The position numbers were made by a program, and so were the translations under genes. A stretch of 64,000 nt of DNA from Adiantum capillus-veneris (taxonomy: Eukaryota; Streptophyta; Polypodiopsida; Polypodiales; Pteridaceae). Position 1 is the stretch's first letter. Each line of letters begins with the position of its first letter. Shown one piece after another: positions 12,155-23,509 of this stretch. Location of the stretch: contig CM043944.1 in assembly GCA_014529385.2 (NCBI GenBank), forward strand, positions 89,285,384 through 89,349,383, given 5' to 3'. The notes below the pieces were generated by a model that worked only from the letters and a program-made list of their open reading frames with translations, was not told where the DNA came from and searched no databases.

Positions 12155-12600
12155 GAGCTGGCGTGGACGCCGTCAAGTGGGGTTGTAAATTCACCAAGCC
12201 TATTGGGAATGCGTTTTGAAATTTTTGAAAAGCCTTGGTGAACCGTCTCGATAGCTTGGCAACTTGCAAGTTCACGAGTGGGTCTGTACTTTCATATTGC
12301 TCGGCGATTTGGTTGTTGGGAATAGATCGTTACAAGGATTGCACTCACCAAGCCTTTTCAAAATGCGTTTCGAAACGCAAGCTAAAAGGGATTGGTGAAG
12401 AAATGTCTAGCTCTGCAAGCGAAAAGCGGGTAGGTACTATCATGCAGCGGAAATCTGCACTCTCGACGCTCAGTAGCGACTACACACAGCAAATGGGACA
12501 ACCTTGTGTTGTTGCAGAACGGGGCTGCAGAGGACAATTGAATTAGTTGAGCGGCATTTGTATCATGGGTGGTGAGCGATTTGATGCCCATTAATTGCGA
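11270..12600. repeat. diverged tandem repeat with a period of about 910 bp
   Basis: Landmarks recur in the same order: a palindrome (11280/12190), GATCGTTACAAG then CACTCAC (11409/12328), a second palindrome (11430/12350), GGTACTATCAT (11520/12432), and ACAATTGAATTAGT then TTTGTATCATGGGTG (11672/12534). Identity is partial. The second unit differs by CT expansion at 11992-12152. Confidence 0.75.
11992..12152. repeat. CT microsatellites
   Basis: Two CT runs (about 11992-12018 and 12080-12152, the latter broken once). Predicted Ser-Leu or Arg-Glu proteins over them are artefacts. Confidence 0.95.
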
Positions 12601-13696
12601 GCAGTTGGAGAGACGATAGGGGAGTGCTGGTGTTGCAAGGGCAAACTGTCGATGGGGACACAAGGACATCAAACATGATAGATTAGCACTAGGTGCTGCA
12701 GGTAGGAAGTTCAAATTGGCACAAGGCAAAACGAGGAAAGATCTCTGGGTTTCATGAGGGGAATAGTTGGAGGACAAAAGGCCGGCACAGCTGGAGGAAT
12801 GGGCGTCAGCTGAGGGGGAAAAAATGCACAGGCAGGATGAGCTACGGTGCAACCCAGCACGTGACGTGCTGGGCTGCACCGACAGAGGGCCCGTGAAGGT
12901 GTGTTTTGTAGGAGGTGGGGTATGGGGCTACCCGGCGCGTCAGACAGAGGTAGCAGATCATTGGTGCAGCATGTAGATACGAGGGTTATAATGAACTTAG
13001 CGATGGGCATTGGGCACACAGGCGTTCACCGGGCCATTTCAGATTGCGTTTCCAAACGCAACCCAAACGAGGCTGGTGAAGAAAAGGCCAAAATTATGTT
13101 GTCTTATTTCCGATATAATTTCTCTGCAGGCAGAGCACGCATGTTCTCTCGAGGGTTGATTTAAACTAACTACCTACCACCACTAACAAACTTTTACTCA
13201 CTATTGATGCAATGTCTTTGAATGCATTGACTACAGAACAAAACAGAGGTCTTTCATTGGAGCAGCAAGGAGGTTGAAAGATCATTCGTGTAGGTGAAGG
13301 AAGAGTGCCAACATTCTTTGTTCCTTTTAACTATACTAGCCAAGTAAGAATACGGGGCCATTGTGTTGTAGTTTACCAAAGAAATTTGAACTTTATAGGG
13401 TCGGGCTTCATCATCGTAAATTATGTTCACAGATGTGGATAGCGGCACATAAGGAATTAGATTTGGGAATTGTACAAGTTTTACACATCAATAATGTACG
13501 ACATTTAGAAGTTGAAAATGAGCAACAATGACAATTTCGAATCTGCTGTTAATCTTTGGAAGTTTGGAAGACCATGGTAGTATGATGCGTGTACCATATT
13601 CGATAACAAGAAGGACATCATCATTTGTCTATAGTAAGAATAAATTTTTACAATGGACAGATAAGTGAGAAGTCAAAGATGGCAGGCAGCTTCAAG

Positions 13697-13857
13697 CATA
13701 GTTACCAGGAACGAGAAACCGGAACGGGAACGCGGAACAAAATGCCGTTCCCTGTTACGGGTACTCACGTTTGAAACACGGAACAGGGATTCGGAACGGG
13801 AACTTGGAATGGGAATGGGGAACAGAGACCTGAAAACGGCCATTCCCTGTTACTATG
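13697..13857. mobile_element. 161-bp MITE with 8-bp target duplication (hAT-like)
   Basis: GCTTCAAG flanks both sides exactly (13689-13696 and 13858-13865). The ends are inverted copies, CATAGTTACCAGGAACG against CATAGTAACAGGGAATGG. The inside holds repeated CGGAACGGGAAC phrases. An 8-bp duplication with short TIRs and no ORF fits a non-autonomous hAT-type element, nested in the 5-kb insertion. Confidence 0.8.
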
Positions 13858-14269
13858 GCTTCAAGGTCTTTTATACAAATGAGATGCAATACTATTGGTA
13901 GCAACACTCGGCATACATAATGAAGCGGACAATCATAGTCTATAGCACTATATAATTGCCAAGCACAATGTAGATCATAGATGGGAGCATATGGCGAGAT
14001 GTCTCATCTATTGGGGTGACCAGTGTGAGTTACCACACAAATAAAGTATATTTAATGCAAACACAAAATCCTAGAACCTAAAGGGGGGCTTGCAAGTAAT
14101 AAAGATGTTAGTGGTTGAAAAGAAAAAGGGAATGAACAAAGGCTTTCGTTTTGAGACGAGGATGTGAAACGGACAGATGGACAAATGTGGCTAGATTTGT
14201 TTATCAAATGTTGATAGATGTATTTGAGCAGTGAGGTGGAAAAGGGGAAGGCTGGATATATTTTGTTGG

Positions 14270-14272
<3 letters not shown>

Positions 14273-14315
<43 letters not shown>

Positions 14316-14556
14316 AGACAATGCTCAGTGTCTCTGTTTGCTACATGTGGGTCTCATCCTTTTGTCTTTCTGGGTCAAGAGTATATCACGAGATGTGTCT
14401 TTTTGTGTGTTTTGGGTTGGGTTGTCACGTGGTGAGTGTGAAGGAGAGTGTTGTTGCTCGCATTTGTGTATCAGGTCTCCCAAATGTTACGAAGGGACAG
14501 AGGCAACCGCTTCGCTAATGAGAGTGGAGGATTGGAATGTCTTGCAAGGGAGGTAG

Positions 14557-14625
<69 letters not shown>

Positions 14626-14626
14626 T
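14273..14626. repeat. CT and CT-GT microsatellites
   Basis: CT runs at about 14273-14311 and 14562-14607, the second passing straight into a GT run to 14626. The sequence between has no recognisable gene. Confidence 0.95.
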
Positions 14627-15294
14627 TGATTGCGGTAAGACGTAGGATTGTCTTGGTAAAAAAGAGCAAGCTTGCATAGCTTGTTATATCTTTGTAGGTA
14701 GTGGCAGCCTTGTTCTCTAGTGGGGACTTAGTGCGTGGCAGCTATGTCCATGCATGTATGTAGCAGGCCTCTTTTGAGTCTCATGTTCTTGTCTCTTGCA
14801 GGCAAGATTGAGAAGGTAGCTCTGTAGGTAGTGCTGATGTGTCGAGCAAAGGGGACAATGCACAAGCCATGGTAGACTCCAATCTTGTGTTTTGCTCTAG
14901 GAAACGGGAGCAAGGGGTGAATATTCGACTTTAATTAATGAAAGCACAAAGGAGAGAAAGTTTAACACTTGGGTACTAATACCTAGAACTTTTTCCTAGG
15001 TTTTGATTTTAATTCATGGCATTTCTTATTGATATTTTTTTCTTGTACATAGCACTAAGCCCTACCTTCAGGTTAGTCCTATTTTGTCAACATTATGAAA
15101 GCATAAATGAGAACTTTCTACTATATTGGTTTGTCATTTTGTGTATGCCTTTCAATGAGTGGTTCTTTTTTTTTTTATATACCCATTTTATGCTTATAAT
15201 AGCTATTAAAATTTGATATTCCAGTTGAGTTCTTACCCTCGCTCGTTTTCAACCGCTCATTCCTCGCTCGTTAAATGATAGCCCTCCTCATTTA

Positions 15295-17504
15295 GGAGGT
15301 AGTTCACAAGGGATGTTGTCAATAAAAACATCTTGAAATCCCTTGAGCAAATTGGATAACTCTAATTCCTTGTGATTGTTTATATTTTCTTTTGCTAAAG
15401 CATTAGGTTCATTTTGAGAATCTTTAACAAAAATCATGTACACGGCAATAGAGCTTTTTATTGACTTATTAAAAGCTTGCATATGTATAATGGGTATGGT
15501 GTTACCCAACTCCTTAGCATCTATGTACATATCTTTTTCCCTGAACCTAAAGTAAATTTGCCTTTCAGGGAATTTAACATTGGCAGCCATGCAATCAAAC
15601 CATGGTGCCCCTAGGATTACATCCTTGTGCTTTAGAGGTGAGATAAAGAAATCCTCCTTGGGCCACAAAGCTTTGGACATGGAGCCTCAATTTTTCAATT
15701 AAAGGAGTGACTGAGGCTTCTTGCCTCTTGAAAGCACAAACGGCGGGTAGGACATCTCCCATCTCATAGGCTTGGATGCCTAGATTGGTGGCCAACTATG
15801 TGGATATGAAATTGTAAGTAAAACCAGGGTCAAAGAGAATAAAGGCATCATGTTCTCTTACCTTTCCCCAAGCATGGCATAAAGGAGACCTTTTGTGGTG
15901 AGCATCCTCTTCTTGGATTTCGACCAAGGTAGCTCTAGGAGGCTCGTTTCATGTATTTTTGTGGGGACAAGCAAGATAAGCATGCCCTTTCTCCCCGCAC
16001 TTGCAATAGTGGTTATCTTTATGATAACGCTCTAGATCTTCAGGAGAGAGTTTATTTAGGCCTTTATAAACTCCCTTCTCCTTAGCTTTATTGTTGTTGG
16101 TGTTGCCTTTAGGAGACTTTTGGACAGTGTCCTTCCCCTTAGGCTCGTTATTACAGTCCTTGTTCTCCATGGGCTTAAGATTTCTCTTAGCCCCTTGTTG
16201 TCTTAAGATCTTAGCCCCTTGTTGGAAATTGATTCATGAAGCCACCATGGTATGGTGTATGACCACAAATATGGTGTGTGGCCTTTGGGAGTTGACATAC
16301 TCCACCATATCTTCACTTAGACCCAACACAAAATTGTTGTTTTTGCTCTCCAAAATCCATCTTTTTGAAGACATTGTCTTTGAGATTGTAAGTCCCAAAA
16401 CTTGTCTACATATTTGTGAGTAGATTGTAGGAAGAGAGATTCAAGCTTTTCCATTCCGTGAGTACTTTGTCTTTGGCATTGATAGCCAAAAACTGCTTCA
16501 TGATGGAAGCTCTTAAAGCTTTCCATGTTCGTGGAGCTTCACCATTTGCTCGTAGGCTAGACCACCATTGCCTGGTGGACTTTTGAAAATGCATAGCTAC
16601 ATGGCGTAGCTTAGAGGACTCTGTGAAGCCCTCATCTCCAAACTCCGCATCGAATTGTTGAATGAAGGCCAAGACTTTGTCCGTAGCACCAAAGGTGCCA
16701 TTGTAGGTAAGGAAAGAGATTTTCTTTGCTCCCTCTTTGAACTTTTTGGGCTTGGACGACCTCTTCCACATGGCATAGGATTCCTATGGCCTCTTCTTTT
16801 TGGTGGTTCGAAAGCTGCACCATCACTTTCTTCAGAGGAGAAAGAATTTGAGGAGGATGGAGAAGAGGGTGACCTCTTTCTTGCCTTTTTCTTCCCTTGT
16901 TCCTCCTTGTCTACACCATCACTTTCTTCATAAGAGGAAGAGGATGAAGAAGATGGAAAAGAGGGTGACCTCTTTCTCACCTTTTTCTTCTCTTGTTTTC
17001 TGTCATCCCTCTTTGAATTATGGTGTCGAGAAGTGTGCGATGGTCTTCTCTGTTAGGGGGTGTGGGAGAGGGTTTTGTCAGTTGTCTTCGTGGAGCCAAC
17101 TCTGTCAAAGTGGTAGGAGACTCACTTCTTTCTCGTTCTTTCGAGGGGGGATCTACCATTGAAAGTTGAGTTCTTCTTTGGGAAGGAGATGCGTCCTCAA
17201 GTAGTAGATTTTTGAGCCCTTTGTACGAATCCTCTTCTTCTTCCCTTATTGGAGAGAGGCCTCTTTTAGAAGTCTCACAAGGAGGCTTCCTAGGTACTCT
17301 CCTTCTTGGTAGGGAATTTGAATAATCCCATGGCACGTAGCTGCCGATGCACTTCACTTTAGAGGGATGCATTATCCATGGCTTGTTGAAGCCTAGAAAC
17401 AAGGTAATTAGCAAGCATAGGGGCATCATTAGTAGCCTATTCATTAGCAAAATCAAAGCTATCAACATTAATTTCACTCTTACTATTGTTAGCCATTCTA
17501 ACAA
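15295..17504 (-). pseudogene. G1 gag and protease
   Basis: Minus strand, gag start side near 17504. Reads a capsid-like region at 16771-16406 (TYNGTFGATDKVLAFIQQFD and AMHFQKSTRQWWSSL), then a basic linker and a zinc knuckle near 16010 (CKCGEKGHAYLAC, with the first Cys of the CCHC set changed to Tyr). The protease follows down to about 15300 (VILGAPWFDCMAANVKFPER is the Leu-Gly-Ala-Pro-Trp strand). A Ser-rich acidic-basic stretch at about 16830-16980 is shared with G3 and G4. The frame is broken several times. Confidence 0.85.
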
Positions 17505-17904
17505 CTTTTATGTGTAAAACTTTTCAGGTGTACTATGGCACTTCAACCCTAGTTGCTACTCCTCTTAACCCATTTAGAAAATCACTCAAGATCCTTTACC
17601 CATGGCTCAAATTGCAAGGAATAGAGGAGAGGGTCTTTCAACACCAAAATAGTACCGGCTCCTGTCAAGCTTATAATAGCTCAATAGTGGTGAAAAGCCA
17701 TAGGCAAGCCCCGTAAGACTCCACTACTAAGACCATAGCTCTCAACGGTGATGCCCCGTTATCTGTACGAAGTAGACGTACTACAAGCTTGAAAAATCCC
17801 TTTTCTACTTACTCAATTGCAATTAATAATACCCACCATTGATAGTTAGCTTGAGGACCTCTCTTCTTGACCAAGAAAAGATAAACCTTGTGCTCTGATA
17901 TTAA

Positions 17905-19518
17905 TGTAACATTTAATAGTCTAGTAACTTGTGTGTAGCAGAAAATAACATAGACATAGTGAGCATTTCATTAGAATAGATTCCTAATGAGCATAGCAAG
18001 AGTACTTGGATGGAGAGCACAACAAAATCATAACACCTAGCTAGATAGGCATGAACAATACTTCAAAAAGAGAGAGAAATTAAGCTATTGACAACAGTTG
18101 ACGACCGGATTTACATGGAGCCGGCTCCCCCTCCAAAAGGCTTTGTATTATAGGTTTCCCCCATCAAGGGAGACATTTTACAATACAATACTTTGTGTTC
18201 CTTCAATAACTTTCTGGTGCAATGAAGATGGAAGCTTCAAGCACCAAGCTCACACTTGTAAAACACAACATCAATTCCCTCATGGTCTCAGACCCAAGAC
18301 CTCACACACCTTCAAAGATGGTGAGAGCTAGCGGGGTATGAGAGTAGATCCAGAGCAAGAAGGAGTATTCTTACAAGAAAGAAGTATGTCTCCTCACATA
18401 ACCACATAATAGTTCAGCATAGCTTAGTAATTAGCATGGTAGAGGAGATGAGCATGCATTGGAGCTTGGATCTTGGTTGGATTTGCATCACAAATCCAAG
18501 AATTGTTGGTGTAGGCCTCCCTTGTCACAAGCTTGGAGTAGATGATGAACTTTGCATTAAAGCTTGAGAAGGAGGGATAGTCTTTTTTACTTCACACATG
18601 AGCTTGTGTGAGTGTGTAAGTGATAATGCCTTGCAAAAATCAGTCCCCCTCTCTCTCTTGGTCGACCCCTCTTGCTAATTTCACATGATGGCATCCTATT
18701 GGACCCTACAAAGCTTAGCCAATGCTAATTACGAAACATAAGTGGTAGCCTTGTGACATGTGTCCCCCTTTCCCCTTTTGTGAGAGCTTTAGGTATTTTA
18801 AATAATGCAATCAAACTCTCATTGGACCCCTTAGTCTTCTGGCCAATAGGAATTATGCAAGCCATTGGGCTGTTGAATGCTCATTGGACCCTTGGAAGAC
18901 TGTCCAATAGTCTTCTAGAGAGCTTAATTTATATTGGTTCTTTTATCAAGTGTTTTTAAATAAATTAAACTAAATTTTCTCTAGCCTAATTCTGATTGGT
19001 CCACCTCTATGGCCATCCAATAAATTTTCTCTAGCCTAATTCTCATTGGTCCACCTCTATGGCCATCCAATAGGATTTGAATGCACCTTGGGGGCAACTG
19101 GGCTAGGGAGCTGACATGTGTCCACTATGCCCTTTGTGCAAAGGGAGCTTGCAAGAGTGTGTGTGTTTCTCTCTCCTCCCCTACTAAAAGGGCTTGCCCC
19201 CTCAAGATAGGGATGTGGGAAGACTTTTGAGTCTTCCCACAAGCATCCAATTTACCCTAAGCTTGACCATTAGACATAACATTTGAATTTTGGAACCTTA
19301 GCATTTTGGAAGTCTTAATGGGTTGAACCTTTGAGTCTTTGAAGCCCATTGATGCATATTGCTCTTTTGCAGATGGCCCCCCCTTTGGATCCTACTATAA
19401 CCGGTCTACCATCCTAACCAATATTCTAGCTTTTTCTCCCCTGGTACTTCCCCATATTAAATGATCATTTTAACATGAGAAAATCATTTAGGAGAATTAT
19501 ATATTAGTTATTATGACA
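17905..19518 (-). repeat. G1 5' LTR
   Basis: Plus-strand ends TGTAACATTTAAT and ATTAGTTATTATGACA. The primer site next to it on the minus strand (17893-17904) reads TTAATATCAGAGC, a mutated form of TGGTATCAGAGC. It has a private tandem duplication of about 56 bp at 18965-19075 (TAAATTTTCTCTAGCC units) that the 3' LTR lacks. Confidence 0.9.
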
Positions 19519-20083
19519 ATACGTATGGAGACAAAGGTGCTAGACGATGGCTCGTCCTATCCCAAGGTTTGGAGCCGAGATGATAAGAAAGAGGTTAATT
19601 TTTTTATTGTATGTGCTGACCATGCCAAGAACAAAGAAAGTTTACGTGATCATCCATGAACAAAGATGCATAAGAGTTTAAAGAACATAGGTTTTTCCAG
19701 GTTTTGGGGTGTCACTATAAAGCGGGACTATGGTGGTACAAGTGAGGAGAAGTTCTTGAAAAGAAAAACGTTCTCTTCAAGGTTAACATCTGAAGGTTCA
19801 GTATCTTACAGGAAATTTAATGATTTGCCAAAGTGGGAGAAGCAGTATGCTTGGACCATATAATGTAATTTCAAGGATCTTTGAAGAGGTATCTTATGAA
19901 GATACTATGTCAAAACTTGAGGAGATCAAGCAATACAAGTTACAAAGCGGAATTGAAGTTGCTAAGGTCCACTCAATGGACATGTATGAAGAGTTGGGCA
20001 TACATAAGGTACTAATGCATATTGAGGATGATTTAGGTAAAGCAATTGAAGCACAGGTAGAGGCAAGGTACAAGATGTATCAA
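19519..20083 (+). pseudogene. right half of the element split by G1
   Basis: Continues the protease frame from 5783: METKVLDDGSSYPKV and then VCADHAKNKESLRDHP, ending in a stop at about 19660. Further frames (19666-19863 and 19865-20083) read helical, charged sequence (FEEVSYEDTMSKLEEIKQYK) that may be a later part of the same polyprotein; I cannot place it in a domain. The sequence stops at the G2 LTR remnant. Confidence 0.6.
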
Positions 20084-20130
20084 TCTCTTAATTCTTCTAT
20101 TCTCAATGTTCATAGGCCATTCCCATTACA
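20084..20130 (+). repeat. G2 5' LTR remnant
   Basis: Only the last 47 or so bases remain, ending GGCCATTCCCATTACA, which matches the end of the 3' LTR at 27057-27103 with a few changes. Confidence 0.85.
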
Positions 20131-20131
20131 T

Positions 20132-20143
20132 TGGTATCAAAGC
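20132..20143 (+). other. G2 primer-binding site for initiator tRNA-Met
   Basis: TGGTATCAAAGC follows the LTR end after one base. It differs by one base from TGGTATCAGAGC, the usual complement of the plant initiator tRNA-Met 3' end, which is kept in G3 and G4. Confidence 0.85.
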
Positions 20144-20584
20144 TATTGGTTTCTCTTTTCTTGCTTAAGAAGAGAGGTCCTTAAGTTGTCCATGAAAGGT
20201 TGGACCTATTCATTGCAATAGGGTAAGTGGGATAGGGATCTATTATCTAGGCTAAAAAGGACTTAGTTTGAGGTACATCATTGGGAACTATAGTCTTAAT
20301 AATGGAGTCTCTCAGGGCTTGCCTTTGGCTTAACCATTATTGAGCTACTAGCTAGCTCAACAAGAACCATAATAAACCGAGCAACGTTAGACCCTCTCCA
20401 CTAGTCTTTGCAATCAACAGTCTCTAAACCACGCGTGAAGCTACTTGAGAACTAATTTTCAAAGGTAAAGAAGAGTAGCAACCAAGGTTTTTGAGGGTAC
20501 CAAAGCACAAAGTAATTTATACATAAGTTTAATTAGCATAGTTGACAATAACCAAGATAGTAGAATAGATATTGACAACTTTGG
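20144..20584 (+). other. G2 leader
   Basis: Untranslated leader. No gene seen. It is homologous to the G4 leader at 60880-61190 and 62519-62555, where it supplies the empty site for the TIR element at 61194. Confidence 0.7.
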
Positions 20585-22560
20585 TTTTGCACATGAAGGT
20601 GCTAATGATGATGCCCACATGTTTGTCAATTATCTTGTAACTAGGTTGAGACAAGCTATGGGCAACCCTGCTTTTGCAAGCTGAAGTTACTCAAAAACTT
20701 CGTGCTTATGGGATTTCCCTTCCTCTCCAAGAGGAAGGGAAATCCTCTTCGCTCGAGAGAGAGACTAGGTTGAAACAAGCTATGGGCAACCCTTCTTTGC
20801 AAGCCAAAGCTACTCAAAAACTTCGTGCTTATGGGATTTCCCTTCCTGTCCAAGAGGAGAGAGAGCTTACGAAGCCTCTTGATGAGACTCCTAGAAGAGG
20901 ACTCTCTACCATAAGAGAGGAGGATTCCAAATAACAAGAAAGAAGTGAATCACTAAGTTTCTCTGAAGATGTGGCTCATGAATATGGTGGTCTAAACGAT
21001 CGCCAACTCCTCCCAAGAGGAAACGGTCAACCCACAGTCCTTCTCCTTGTCACTCCAAAAGGGAAGAGAGGAAACAAAGGAAGAAAAAGACAGGAAAGAG
21101 GTCACCCTCTTCTCCTTCTTCTTCACCTTCCTCCTCTTCCGACAAAGGCAAGATCTATTCTCCAAGAGAATACAAGAATAGAGGACATCGCAAATCCTAC
21201 CCTGCTTGGAGAAGGTCCCAAAAGCTTAAGAAATTCAAAGAGGTATGAAAGAGTATCTCTTTTCTTAGTTGTGATGGCACCTTTGGTGCTAACGATGACA
21301 AAGTATTGGCCTTCATCCAACAATTTGACATGGCCTTTACGGAGGAGGGATTTACAACATCCTCTAAGCTACATCATGTAGCTATACACTTCCATAAATG
21401 TGCTCATCAATGGTGGGCTAGCCTTCACGGTAACGGAGAAGCCCCAAATACATGTAACTCTCTACAAGTCTCCATCATGAAGCAATTCCTTGCAAGCGAT
21501 GCAAAGGACAAAGTGTTTATTGAATGGCGGAGTTTAAAGCTACTCTCCAATAAGTCTATCCACAAATATGTGGACAAGTTTTGGGATTTACATCTCAAGG
21601 CTATTGTCTTTCAAAAGATAGACTTCGTTGAGCAAAAGCAACAATTCTCTACGAGATTACCTGAAGAAATGGCCGAGTATGTCAACTCCCAATGGCCTAG
21701 TTCTATCACCAAAGTAATCCGCCACACTATGGTTGCTTTGCGCATCAATTTCCAACAAGGGGCTAAAATAAATGCCAAGCCCATGGAAAACAAAGATCGA
21801 AATGATGCAAAGGGGAAAAACAATGCCCAAAACTCTTCCCAAGGCAATTCCAACAACAACAACAATTGGTCCAAGGAGAAGGGAGTTTACAAAGGTAAAA
21901 ATAAACTCTTTCCTAAAGAGCTAAAAGATTTTTATAAGGACCACAAATGCTTTAAGTGTGGGGAACAAGGACATGGTTATCTTTCTTTTCCCAAAAGAGA
22001 TTCCCGGAATGAGACTCCTAGAGCTTTCATGCTCAAAGCTCCAAAAGAGTATGCTCATTGCAAAGGATCACCTCTCTCCTATGCTTGGGGAAAGTTAACG
22101 GAGCATGATGCCTTCATCTTGTTTGACCCTGGCTCTACTCACAATTTCATATCAATGGAGTTGGCCACCAAGTTAGGCATTCAAGCGTATGAGATAGGAG
22201 ATGTGGTTGTAGCCGATGGAGCCTTCAAGGGGCAAGAAGCCGCAGTTACTCCCTTGACTGGGAAATTGAAGCTTCATGTCCAAGGCTATGTTGACAAAGA
22301 AGATTTATTCATCTCTCCTCTCAAACACAAAGATTTCATCCTAGGGGCACCATGGTTTGACTATATGGGTGTTAATGTAAAGTTCCCTGAAAGAAGGTTG
22401 TATTTCAAGTACAGAGAAAGGAACACGTACATAGATGCGAATGAGCCTAGTCGTACCATACCCCTTGTAAATTCTCCAGCTTTATACAAATCAATGAAAG
22501 GCTTAGTTTCTACGTGCATTATTTTTATTAAACAACTTATAAAAGTGGCTATCATCAAAT
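20585..22560 (+). pseudogene. G2 gag and protease
   Basis: The N-terminal part at 20585-20935 includes a direct duplication of about 115 bp (RLRQAMGNP and KLRAYGISLP twice). A Ser/Arg-rich linker follows, then a 418-codon open frame (21306-22562). That frame has the capsid-like AIHFHKCAHQWWASL, a knuckle CFKCGEQGHGYLSF in which the last Cys is Phe, and a protease with ILFDPGSTHNFIS (intact Asp-x-Gly-Ser) and FILGAPWFDYMGVNVKFPER. Frame changes occur near 21250-21310. Confidence 0.88.
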
Positions 22561-23509
22561 AAGGATAGTGAATGAAGATATCTTAAAGACCACATTCCGT
22601 ATCACGTTTGGTCTTTATGAATATCTTGTCATGCCTTTTGGTTTGACAAATACTCCAGCCACGTTCAATCATTTAATGGAGAAAATATTTAGACCCTACC
22701 GCAAATTCACTGGAGTGTTCTTTGATGATATCATCATCTACTCCAAGTCCTTGGAGGAGCACAAGCAACATCTCCAGGTGATTTTTCAAGCTTTGAGGGA
22801 GAACAAGCTTTTTATCAATCAAAAGAAGAGTGAATTTTTCCTTCAAGAGATTCAATACTTAGGTTATATTATCTCTCAAGATGGTATCCGTATGGATCCA
22901 TCTAAGTTAGAGGTGATAAAGGCAAGTCCTAATCTAAGGATTCTACATGAGCTACGAAGCTTTATTGGTATATATGCATACTATAGACGATTCATAGCAA
23001 AATTCTCTCAAATAGTAGGACCATTACATGACTTAACGAAGAAGAATGTTAAGTACTCATGGATTGCTAAAGAGAAAAAAGCTTTTGACAAGCTCAAAGA
23101 GAAGCTTACCTCTCACAACCATTGCTTATGCTTCCGGATCTCTCAAAGCCATTTGAGGTCCAATGTGATGCTTGTGGTGATTTCCTTGGAGCATCTTTCT
23201 TCAAGAAGGGCATGCCATATCATATGAGAGTTGAAGGCCATATATGGAAAAGAGCTTTTAGTTGGTCTACATGACCTAGACACATGGAATCACTATCTAT
23301 CGAAGACTCCATTTATTTTGCGAACGGACCACCAAAGTCTCAAGTACTTCATGATGCAAATCAAGCGTTCAGACAAACAAATGAGGTGGGAATTTTTTTT
23401 TTTGCAATTTTATTTTCGTATTGCTCACATTGCTGGTAAGCACAATCAAGTGACCGATGCATTTTGGACAATCAAGAGTCAATGCGGTGTCTATAGCAAC
23501 TTACAATAG
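22536..23509 (+). pseudogene. G2 reverse transcriptase and RNase H
   Basis: After a deletion that removes the N-terminal palm, the reading resumes at KSGYHQIRIVNEDILKTTF in a new frame. VFFDDIIIYSK is the YxDD-equivalent catalytic motif (FDDI). The thumb/connection has DPSKLEVIK and YYRRFIAKFSQ. RNase H follows with a frame change near 23150-23230, then LRTDHQSLKYFM. RNase H would degrade the RNA template during cDNA synthesis. Confidence 0.88.

Larger units (their letters stand above)
10985..13085. repeat. family of about six 50-60 bp palindromes
   Basis: Consensus reads roughly TTCACCAAGCCTTTT, then GAATGCGTTTCGAAACGCATTC, then the reverse complement of the first part. Copies lie at about 10990-11060, 11080-11135, 11278-11328, 11425-11480, 12190-12245, 12345-12400 and 13025-13082. 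The central palindrome is perfect in the copy at about 11445 and keeps inverted symmetry with altered bases at 13040. They would fold into stable hairpins. Confidence 0.8.
10237..15285. mobile_element. 5.05-kb TIR insertion in G1, Mutator-like by target duplication
   Basis: The G1 sequence is interrupted here. CCTCATTTA occurs on both sides (10228-10236 and 15286-15294), and G3 has a single copy (CCTCGTTTA, near 54751) at the matching place, so a 9-bp target duplication is likely, as in Mutator-like elements. The ends match imperfectly in inverted orientation: GGGGTTCTATTATTGAAC on the left, AGGGCTATCATTTAAC on the right, followed on both sides by AAGCGA/GAGCGAG-type repeats. No transposase is visible. 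The inside holds repeats, a palindrome family, CT runs and a MITE. It is either non-autonomous or badly decayed. Confidence 0.6.
5784..19518 (-). mobile_element. G1: Ty3/gypsy chromovirus-like element, itself interrupted
   Basis: Two long LTRs in the same orientation (5784-7356 and 17905-19518) flank a minus-strand internal region in the order gag, protease, reverse transcriptase, RNase H, integrase, as in Ty3/gypsy. The flanks GTACG (5779-5783) and ATACG (19519-19523) fit a 5-bp target duplication with one change, and the split protease frame rejoins across them. The internal region carries many stops and a 5.05-kb insertion at 10237-15285, so the element is not autonomous now. Confidence 0.9.
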
